Positions 56,729 through 64,000 of a stretch of 64,000 bases of DNA are shown here, piece by piece. The DNA is from Saccharum officinarum (lineage: Eukaryota; Streptophyta; Magnoliopsida; Poales; Poaceae): contig CM036159.1 in NCBI GenBank assembly GCA_020631735.1, positions 99,831,670 through 99,895,669 on the forward strand. The letters are read 5' to 3'. A program made the translations under genes and the position numbers. Within the stretch, counting starts at the first letter, position 1. The number at the start of each line of letters is the position of its first letter. Below the pieces are notes generated by a model. That model ran no database searches. It saw only the letters and a program-made list of their open reading frames with translations, and was not told the DNA's origin.

Positions 56729-59125
56729 TGTAAGGTCCTAGATGGCTAGAGGGGGGGTGAATAGCCTATAAAAATTCTACAAGCACCACTAAGCAAACTT
56801 GTTAGAATAACAAACGGCGTAAAGCGAGTTTTGCTTAGCCAAAGGTTGTGATGCAAGCCTCCTATCCACAAGTCTAGTAGATTATGATCTCTAGTTCACA
56901 CAAGAGCTATGTCACTAATTTTACACTAGAGAACAAGCTAACAACACTACTAGCCAAGCTACTACTAGAGCAACACAAGATAATTTAGTAAAGATAAGTG
57001 CAAGAGATAGGATTGTGAATCTTATACCGACGGTGAAGTGAAGATGTTGCCAATCACCAAGATGATATATAATCAATTAATATTGACAACAACACAATAT
57101 GTAGACCAATCACCGGGAGACAAGAGACACAATATTTTTGTTCACCCGGTGTTCACTTGTGCACCGACAAGCTACGTCACCGGTTGTGTCGACCAACACT
57201 TAGATGGTTCCTCGGTATGACCCTCAAGTCACTTGCCCCTCAAGGCACGCCCCGCAAGGCACCGCAAGACTCCACTCTCAAGTGAGGTAACTCAATGACA
57301 CGCGCAATCCAATAGAGTTGCTTTTGGCGTCCCGCCGAGGAAAGCACACGAACCTCTTACAAACAACCGGAGGTGGCCAAGAACAATCACCTTCTCTTGC
57401 CAACGCCTCCAACAATCTCCAAGCCGGCTAGGAGCGGTACTCTCCAAGAGTAACAAGAAATCCACCGGCTAAACCACCCACAAGTGCCACTAGATGCCCT
57501 CAAGCTATGCAATGCACTTTGGGATCACTCAATCTCACTTATGATTTGCAATCACTCAAGAGAGATGAGTGGGAGATGATGCTCTAGCTCAAAGGATGTA
57601 TAAGGATGTTAGAAATCACTAGTTTACTCCCCAAGGGCCGGCCAACGAGTATTTATAAGCATCCCCTCCAAATAGAGCCGTTACCCCTTCACTGGGCAAA
57701 ACTCGGGACGACCGGACGCGCCGGTCGTAACTGACCGGACGCGCTTCACCGCGTCCGGTCGCCCTGCGACGTCCACGTGTCCCTCGAATTTCAAACGCGA
57801 CCGTTAGATCCTCCAACGGTCACTGCGCCAACGGTCAAATCCTATGACCGGACGCGCCTCTCAAAACGACCGGACGCGCTCCACCGCGTCCGATGCTCCA
57901 ACGGTCACTTACCCTCAACGGTCAAACCAACGACCGGACGCGCCCCAGACAACGACCGGACGCGCCGGTCCCGATGACCGGACGCGCCTGTCGAACGACC
58001 GGACGCGCCGATCGCACTGACCCACGCGCCCACGACGCAACGACCGGACGCGCTCCTTCGAACGACCGGACGCGACAGTGCCCGCGTCCGGTGTGAGTCC
58101 AGTAAGCTCCTTCAACGATCGGACGCGTCCGATCGTGTGTGACCGGACGCGCCCCGCGTCCGATCGTCCTCTGTGAACCTCAGTTCCTTCTAGGTGCATG
58201 ACCGGACGCGCCGGTCCCGCGAGTGACCGGACGCGCCGGTTGCAAACCCTAGCACCCGCGCCTGAAACCGCGCTGTACTGACCGGACGCGTCCGGTCACA
58301 CCGTGACCGCGTCCGGTGCAGCGTCCGGTGCAGCGTCCGGTCACCTCAGTGACCCCGTTCGCCTCCGTTTCTTTTCCGACTTTCGGCGTAGTGGAAAATA
58401 GGCATTTCATTTCCCCGAAATCGCCTGAATCCCGCGCTCACACGCTCGGTGGGAGGGAGAGAGGAACCCAAACCTCTCTCTACCCGCAAACCACAGCGCG
58501 ACCAACGCCACCTTTGCAAATGTGCCAACACCATCAAGTGTACATCTCCATGTGCTTGTGTGTTAGCATTTTCTCAATCATTTTCAAAGGTTTTCCAATT
58601 AGCTCACTAGGCCCTACATGCAATGCACTTCATGAATTCACCTAGTGGCACCCGTGCATCGAATAACCGATAAGACTTCCCCTCTTAATAGTTCGGCTAT
58701 CGATCCTAAACCACTCACACCCTCTATGGTGTCTTGAGTGTAAAACAAAACGGCCCTATGGTTATACCTTTGCCTTGAGCCCATTTTGTTTCTCCAAATG
58801 ATATGATCCACTTCATATCATCACATGACCGTCTCGATCCATCGACCTTGACTTCACTTGCTCTTCACCGTTGCATTGGTCCGTCGGCGCCAAGTCTTGC
58901 TCAAGCTTCACCATCGCATGGTCCCTGGCTTCGAAGCCTCGACTTGCCCTTCACCCTCACAACCGGTCCATCGAGCCAAGCCTCATCTTGGTCTTCACCA
59001 TCTTGGTCATATGAGTCAATGTCATGTCTCATATGCAATGACCACCTTTATCTAAATCATCCACTTAGTTACAAAGGTTAGTCCTAGGTTTCATCAATTA
59101 CCCAAAACCAAACTAGGGACTTTCA
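56729..59125 (-). repeat. 3' LTR of the minus-strand Sirevirus
   Basis: On the minus strand it starts tgaaagtccctagtttgg and ends ctaggaccttaca. It includes a CpG-dense gaccggacgcg array at about 57708-58345, next to a ctcgttggccggcccttgg region near 57630. Confidence 0.88.
57708..58345 (-). repeat. CpG-dense GACCGGACGCG array in the minus-strand LTR
   Basis: More than twenty imperfect copies of gaccggacgcg spaced at about 15-45 bp, with palindromic pairs such as gatcggacgcgtccgatc. It is the counterpart of the arrays at 46500-46990 and 54205-54680. Confidence 0.85.
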
Positions 59126-59139
59126 ATCTCCCCCTTTTT
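59126..59139 (-). promoter_or_regulatory. Polypurine tract of the minus-strand Sirevirus
   Basis: On the minus strand caaaaagggggagat directly precedes the 3' LTR. Additional purine motifs on that strand lie near 59272 (tgtagggggagc), 59716 (gtaggggagcaag) and 59832 (acaaagggggagag), in the same order as in the plus-strand element. Confidence 0.88.
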
Positions 59140-59738
59140 GGTAATTGATGACAACCCTCACAAAGATGATTTTGATAATAAAAGTTTTGAACTTGTCATA
59201 CTTGTCCAATCATTTTGCTCATAAGAAAAGTTTGGACAATTATCACAAGCTCGGTTTTGGTAGCATTAGCTCCCCCTACATATGTGCATAGAGTTTGGAT
59301 TGAAAGCTTTGCACATATGCATGGATAGAAGTGTTGGGAGAGTAATTCTACCAAAATGATGCTAAGGTGTAAGAAATGGACCTTTGAAGCGTGATACCAA
59401 TCGGAGTTGCCTTTTACACCATCCTTAGCATCATGACGTAACTAGACATCCATCAAAACTCAAGAACCCCGTGAGATCAACATTATATGCAAAGGTTCTT
59501 GGACTACTTGTAAAGCTAACCACTTGTAGAGCTTTTAGGCAAGTCTAGATACCACATATAAACTATTCCTATGCATGCTAGTAGATCATTTCATCATCCA
59601 ATTTCTATACTAGCATTGCACCACACAAGCATGTATATTGAATTTAAATACATGTGCAATGAGCAAGTCTTATGAAAATGCACAAACAAATGCAACAACT
59701 TTGTTTATGAGCTTGCTCCCCTACTTGTGTGCATCAAC

Positions 59739-59830
59739 AAATTTTATTTACCCCTTTATCAAGTTGAATCATCTTTTTCTCTCATAAATTTTATTTACCC
59801 CTTTATCAAGTTGAATCATCTTTTTCTCTC
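59739..59830 (-). repeat. 47-bp-period tandem duplication
   Basis: A 45-bp unit starting aaattttatttaccccttt and ending tttttctctc occurs twice (59739-59783 and 59786-59830) in the noncoding interior of the minus-strand element. Confidence 0.88.
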
Positions 59831-60320
59831 CCCCTTTGTCAACAACTTACCCAAAAATGGGATCAAATTGTGGAGAGAAGGAAAAGTGTTTGATGGAGTA
59901 GATTGAAATTAATTCGATACCATATGTAAGGTTAAAAAATTTATCAAATTTGGTTTAACCTAGAATACTTGCCAAAGATATTTAATTCGATTTGAACCAA
60001 AGACAAGCTTCTTCACTCCTCAAGGTAAGGGTTATCTTGCCTATGTTGAATTAAACACTTATAGCAAATCTTCTAGATTCAACACTAGGTTTACAAGCTC
60101 ACAAACATGTCATATGCCACCACTAGATCAAAATAAGCATAGAAGCAATAGTGGTAACATATATCCATCAAATTCATTTGATTTATCATGAATGCTTATG
60201 CATACCACTTATTATGTCTACATGCTCTATCAAGTCCTTAGCATAGGATGAAAGACATGTCAATCAATTTTACCTTGCAATGTCGAAGGAGAGGCATGTC
60301 AATAAGTGGGTGGGGTGCAT

Positions 60321-63300
60321 TCAACTCATGTTTGAGAAATCAAGAATGTTCAATTCATTCCTTAGCTTGCAAAACCTCTTTTCATCAAGTGGCTTAGTGA
60401 GAATATCGGCAAGTTGATCATCGGTGCCAACACTTTCAATGGCAATATCTCCCTTTTGTTGATGATCTCTAATGAAATGATGTCTTATGTCAATATGCTT
60501 TGTTCTTCCATGTTGAACCGGGTTTTGTATCATCTTGATTGCACTCTCATTATCACATAGCAACGGCACATTCTTGAAATTGAGACCATAATCCTTCAAA
60601 GTTGATTTCATCCATAGCAATTGTGCACAACAACTCCCCGCACTCACATATTCGGCTTCGGCGGTAGAGATTGCCACACTATTTTGTTTCTTTGAGGACC
60701 ATGACACAAGTGATCTTCCAAGTAATTGACATGTGCCACTTGTGCTCTTTCTATTGATCTTGCAACCCCCATAGTCGGAGTCCGAATATCCAATCAATTC
60801 AAACTTTGACCCCTTGGGATACCATAGTCCAACATCTCTTGTTTGCTTCAAGTACCTCAATATTCTCTTTGCGGCCGTGAGATGACTTTCTCTAGGTGAG
60901 GCTTGATATCTAGCACACATGCAAACACTAAACATGACATCCGGCCTTGATGCGGTGACATAGAGTAGACTTCCAATCAAAGACCGATATTCCTTTTGAT
61001 TCACCATTTTGCCATCAAGATCACTATCCAAATTGCCATTTGTGCCCATTGGAGTTGAAATTGGCTTTGCATCTTGCATTCCAAACTTCTTCAACATGTC
61101 CCTTATGTATTTCCCTTGACTCACAAATGTCCCATTCTTTAATTGCTTGACTTGGAGACCAAGGAAGTAGCTAAGTTCACCAATCATAGACATTTCAAAC
61201 TCTTTGGCCATCATAGCACCAAATTCTTTACAATAAGCTTGATCGGTTGATCCAAAGATGATGTCATCAACATATATTTGCACTATGAATAGATCATTTC
61301 CAATATTCTTGGTGAATAGAGTAGTATCAACCTTGCCCATTTTGAATCCCTTAGAGAGAAGGAAATCCCTTAGCCTCTCATACCATGCTCTAGGTGCTTG
61401 CTTTAAGCCATATAAAGCCTTCTTCAACTTGTAGACATGGTTGGGTTTCTTGTCATCTTCAAATCCGGGCGGTTGCTCAACAAATACTAACTCATTGATG
61501 ATCCCATTGAGAAATGCACTTTTGACATCCATTTGATATAGTTTGATATTGTGTGCACAAGCATAAGCCAATAGAATCCTTATTGCCTCCAATCTTGCCA
61601 CGGGAGCATATGTTTCATCATAGTCAAGACCTTCAACTTGAGTGTAACCTTGAGCAACTAGTCTTGCTTTGTTTCTCACTACAATGCCATCTTGATCTTG
61701 CTTGTTTTTAAACACCCACTTGGTTCCAATCACATTGTAGTCATTTGGCCTTTCTACCAATTCCCAAACATCATTTCTTGTGAAATTGTTAAGCTCTTCT
61801 TGCATAGCCATGATCCAATCGGCATCCCTCAAAGCTTCTTCTATCTTCTTTGGTTCTATGGTTGACACAAATGATGCATGCTCACAAAACATAGTCAATC
61901 TTGATCTAGTTTGCACACCACTTCTAATATCACCAATAATACTATCAATGGGGTGATCTCTTGCAACATGTTGTGGTTGGAGTACTTGCACTTGATTGCT
62001 TGAGCTTGGTTGATCACTTGATGTATCTTGATGAGATGAACTAGCACCTTGATCTTGCACTTGAGAGTCACTAGCTAGCTTGAATGGAGAATTGAGCACT
62101 TGATCTTTATCATCATTTTGAATATCAATCACTTGCTTTGCTCTAATGTCCCCAATGTCCATGTTCTTCATTGCTTCCACCAATAGAGTTCCACTAACAT
62201 CATCTAGATTCTCTTCTTCATCTTGTGACCCATTGGTTTCATCAAATTGCACATCATGGACTTCTTCTAGAATGCCACTTGAGTTGTTCCAAACTCTATA
62301 AGCTTTGCTTGTAGTTGAATAACCAAGTAGGAACCCCTCATCACATCTCTTATCAAACTTTCCCAATCTAGTGCCCTTCTTCAAGATATAGCATTTGCAA
62401 CCAAACACCCTAAAGTAAGAAATATTGGGCTTTCTTCCATGAAGTAACTCATATGGGGTCTTCTCTAGCAATGGATGACAATATAGTCTATTGATGTAGT
62501 AGCAAGCGGTATTGATTGCTTCATCCCAAAATGATTGACTCACATTGTACTCATGAAGCATTGATCTAGCCATATCAAGCAATGTTCTATTCTTCCTCTC
62601 AACTAGGCCATTTGATTGTGGAGTGTACTTGGCCGAGAATTGATGTCCAATACCATAATGATCACAAAGTTCTTCAATTCTTGTATTCTTGAACTCACTT
62701 CCATTGTCACTTCTCACTTTCTTGATTCTAATCTCAAACTCATTGTGAACTCTAGTGAGAAATGTCTTGAAGGTGTCAAACACTTCACTTTTGTCACTAA
62801 GAAAGAATACCCATGTGAATCTTGTGAAGTCATCCACTATGACAAAGCCATACTTGTTACCGCCTATGCTTGTATATGTTGTTGGTCCAAATAGATCCAT
62901 GTGCATCAACTCAAATGCTTTGCATGTGCTCATTGTACTCTTCTTTGGATGTGAGCTTCCAACTTGCTTCCCGGCTTGACATGCACTACAAAGCTTATTC
63001 TTCTCAAATTCAACATCTTTCAAACCATTGACAAGATTGTAAGTTGTAAGCTTCTTCAATTGTTTCATACCAACATGACCAAGCCTTCTATGCCAAAGCC
63101 AACCCATGCTTGATTTGGAGACTAAGCAAGTTGTCAAAGAAGTTTCTCTAGCATTGAAGTCAACTAGGTAGAGATTCTCATATCTAAATCCCTTGAATGC
63201 CACATTTGAACCATCCACACTAATAACTTCCACATCATCAACCCCAAAGATGCATTTGTAGCCTAGATCACATATTTGTGCCACGGATAGAAGATTGAAA

Positions 63301-63521
63301 TCCAAACTTTCAACTAGCAACACATTTGAGATACTCATGTCATTTGATATTGCAATCTTGCCCAAGCCAATAACCTTGCCTTTCTTGTTATTGCCAAATG
63401 TGATAGAATCAACACCACTATTATTGTCATTGATTGAGTCAAACATTCTTGATGTACCGGTCATGTGTTGAGTGCACCCACTATCAATAATCCAATGCCT
63501 TCCTCCGGCTTTGTAATTGAC
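60321..63521 (-). CDS. pol: Sirevirus pol: protease, integrase, RT, RNase H
   Basis: The frame is open from about 63521 to the stop at 60321; its first ATG is at 63464, giving 1047 codons from there. Upstream of that ATG lies the protease site WIIDSGCTQH. Counting from the ATG: GAG-pre-integrase LWHRRLGH near 123-130 with CSACQAGK at 159-166; integrase D190, D253 and E289 (MDLFGP, RSDNGSEF, GLVERKNR); RT from about 575 with D646 in QMDVKSAF and YVDD at 731-734; RNase H around 890-1020 with SDSDYGG, AEAEY and CDNESA. All catalytic residues are present and no internal stop is seen, so the element may be young and competent. The frame differs from gag, with a TAG just upstream, so expression needs frameshift or similar. 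Confidence 0.93.
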   Translation of the reverse strand, partial: VNYKAGGRHWIIDSGCTQHMTGTSRMFDSINDNNSGVDSITFGNNKKGKVIGLGKIAISNDMSISNVLLVESLDFNLLSVAQICDLGYKCIFGVDDVEVISVDGSNVAFKGFRYENLYLVDFNARETSLTTCLVSKSSMGWLWHRRLGHVGMKQLKKLTTYNLVNGLKDVEFEKNKLCSACQAGKQVGSSHPKKSTMSTCKAFELMHMDLFGPTTYTSIGGNKYGFVIVDDFTRFTWVFFLSDKSEVFDTFKTFLTRVHNEFEIRIKKVRSDNGSEFKNTRIEELCDHYGIGHQFSAKYTPQSNGLVERKNRTLLDMARSMLHEYNVSQSFWDEAINTACYYINRLYCHPLLEKTPYELLHGRKPNISYFRVFGCKCYILKKGTRLGKFDKRCDEGFLLGYSTTSKAYRVWNNSSGILEEVHDVQFDETNGSQDEEENLDDVSGTLLVEAMKNMDIGDIRAKQVIDIQNDDKDQVLNSPFKLASDSQVQDQGASSSHQDTSSDQPSSSNQVQVLQPQHVARDHPIDSIIGDIRSGVQTRSRLTMFCEHASFVSTIEPKKIEEALRDADWIMAMQEELNNFTRNDVWELVERPNDYNVIGTKWVFKNKQDQDGIVVRNKARLVAQGYTQVEGLDYDETYAPVARLEAIRILLAYACAHNIKLYQMDVKSAFLNGIINELVFVEQPPGFEDDKKPNHVYKLKKALYGLKQAPRAWYERLRDFLLSKGFKMGKVDTTLFTKNIGNDLFIVQIYVDDIIFGSTDQAYCKEFGAMMAKEFEMSMIGELSYFLGLQVKQLKNGTFVSQGKYIRDMLKKFGMQDAKPISTPMGTNGNLDSDLDGKMVNQKEYRSLIGSLLYVTASRPDVMFSVCMCARYQASPRESHLTAAKRILRYLKQTRDVGLWYPKGSKFELIGYSDSDYGGCKINRKSTSGTCQLLGRSLVSWSSKKQNSVAISTAEAEYVSAGSCCAQLLWMKSTLKDYGLNFKNVPLLCDNESAIKMIQNPVQHGRTKHIDIRHHFIRDHQQKGDIAIESVGTDDQLADILTKPLDEKRFCKLRNELNILDFSNMS

Positions 63522-63532
63522 CTACAAGCAAA

Positions 63533-64000
63533 TCAATGAAGCTTAGGTACCCATTTTTGCTTGGGTCCTTGTAGGTTAGTAACTAAGCTCTTTGGTACCC
63601 AAATAGCCTTCTTCTTTGGGCCCACTATTGGTGTACCAACAAACTTAGCTTGCACACCCTTCACACCTTTGGTAAGCACATAGCAAGAATCAAAAGGTAT
63701 AGCATTAACAAGGTTCTTGCTTTGGTTCTTTTTATTGCAATTATGCTCTAGGTGCCCAACTTGCTTACATCTATTGCAAAACCGACCATTGCCCTTCACA
63801 AAGCTAGGCTTTGGAGTTGCAAAGGCCGACTTGCCTTTCTTGGGGGTGTAGCCCAATCCCTCTTTGTTAAGAGAGAACCTTTGGCTACCCAAGCACTTAA
63901 GCAAGCGGGCCTCACCACCATAGGCCTTGCCTAGGGCGTGAGTGAGCTCATCCACCTCTCTCTTGAGAGTCTCATTCTCAACCATTAGTGAGGCATCACA
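63533..64000 (-). CDS. gag: Sirevirus gag, C-terminal part, runs off the window
   Basis: The minus-strand frame ends at 63533 with KWVPKLH and stays open to the window edge. It has a leucine-rich helical part (VENETLKREVDELTHALGKA) and a zinc knuckle CNRCKQVGHLEHNC. Two WVPK phrases near the end parallel the WVPSKSG end of the plus-strand gag. The N-terminal capsid part lies outside the window. Confidence 0.85.
   Translation of the reverse strand, partial: CDASLMVENETLKREVDELTHALGKAYGGEARLLKCLGSQRFSLNKEGLGYTPKKGKSAFATPKPSFVKGNGRFCNRCKQVGHLEHNCNKKNQSKNLVNAIPFDSCYVLTKGVKGVQAKFVGTPIVGPKKKAIWVPKSLVTNLQGPKQKWVPKLH

Larger units (their letters stand above)
56729..64000 (-). mobile_element. Autonomous-type Sirevirus (Copia) retrotransposon, minus strand, partial
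   Basis: Read on the minus strand, the window holds the end of gag, a full-length pol frame, a noncoding stretch with polypurine motifs, the polypurine tract, and a 2397-bp 3' LTR. The 5' part lies beyond the right edge. It is inserted in an older LTR of the same kind; the 5-bp flank acgat (56724-56728) can be checked against the far side. Features shared with the plus-strand element (LTR start, PPT order, CpG array) make it a plausible helper. Confidence 0.9.

Noticed and set aside
57708..58345. Regular-looking short repeats with spacers, CRISPR-like at first sight
   Set aside because: Repeat copies and spacings vary, the arrays lie in LTRs of a plant retrotransposon, and no cas genes exist in this eukaryotic sequence.

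Overview
This window looks like nuclear DNA of a panicoid grass, most likely a member of the sorghum/sugarcane/maize group (Andropogoneae). The signs are split genes with GT-AG introns, GC-rich 5' exons, several grass-type Tourist-like and Stowaway-like MITEs, a tRNA-derived SINE with a T-rich tail, Mutator-like elements, and Sirevirus-type Copia retrotransposons with long LTRs. Two runs of exactly 100 N (5587-5686 and 39009-39108) are scaffold gaps, so this is a draft assembly. The species call is an inference; no plastid, mitochondrial or bacterial sequence was seen.

The left third (about 3.3-20.6 kb) is the genic part. In order it holds: a small two-exon gene for a 93-residue basic protein (3544-3958, +); a three-exon homologue of the ER chaperone MESD ending in RDEL, with an apparent frame break in exon 1 (7661-9161, +); a two-exon UPF0496/At14a-like membrane protein gene (10763-12441, +); a SINE with perfect 19-bp target duplications (12603-12921); a four-exon mitochondrial inner-membrane protease subunit 2 gene (13225-15070, -); and, head to head with it, a seven-coding-exon METTL14-type m6A methyltransferase subunit, plant MTB (16721-20456, +). 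Splice phases were checked by hand for all five genes and close correctly except in MESD.

The middle (about 20.6-39 kb) has no gene I can support. It is a MITE-rich intergenic region with about ten Tourist-like elements, several with matching 3-bp target duplications. It also has a nested Stowaway cluster at 36.5-37.5 kb, a 791-bp Mutator-like foldback element with 11-bp target duplications (34030-34820), and an orphan promoter/first-exon-like segment near 31.1 kb.

From 39.1 to 45.7 kb lies a local duplication block. It has two copies of a TATA plus AACCCTAACC promoter segment, and a tandemly repeated unit of about 1.34 kb. The second unit was expanded to about 3.65 kb by a 1215-bp Pack-MULE-like element, a Tourist-like MITE and a second Mutator-like element.

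The right end is retrotransposon sequence. A complete plus-strand element (45690-55807) has 2.4-kb LTRs and a decayed gag but no pol. Next comes a truncated LTR in the opposite orientation, interrupted by a younger minus-strand Sirevirus (56729 to beyond 64000) with an intact protease-integrase-RT-RNase H frame. The two elements share polypurine signals and CpG-dense LTR repeat arrays, which fits a non-autonomous element beside its autonomous relative. I saw no wholly new biological system. The most unusual signals are the CpG arrays in the LTRs, a dispersed GGTATC motif in the non-autonomous element, the Pack-MULE cargo and the foldback element.
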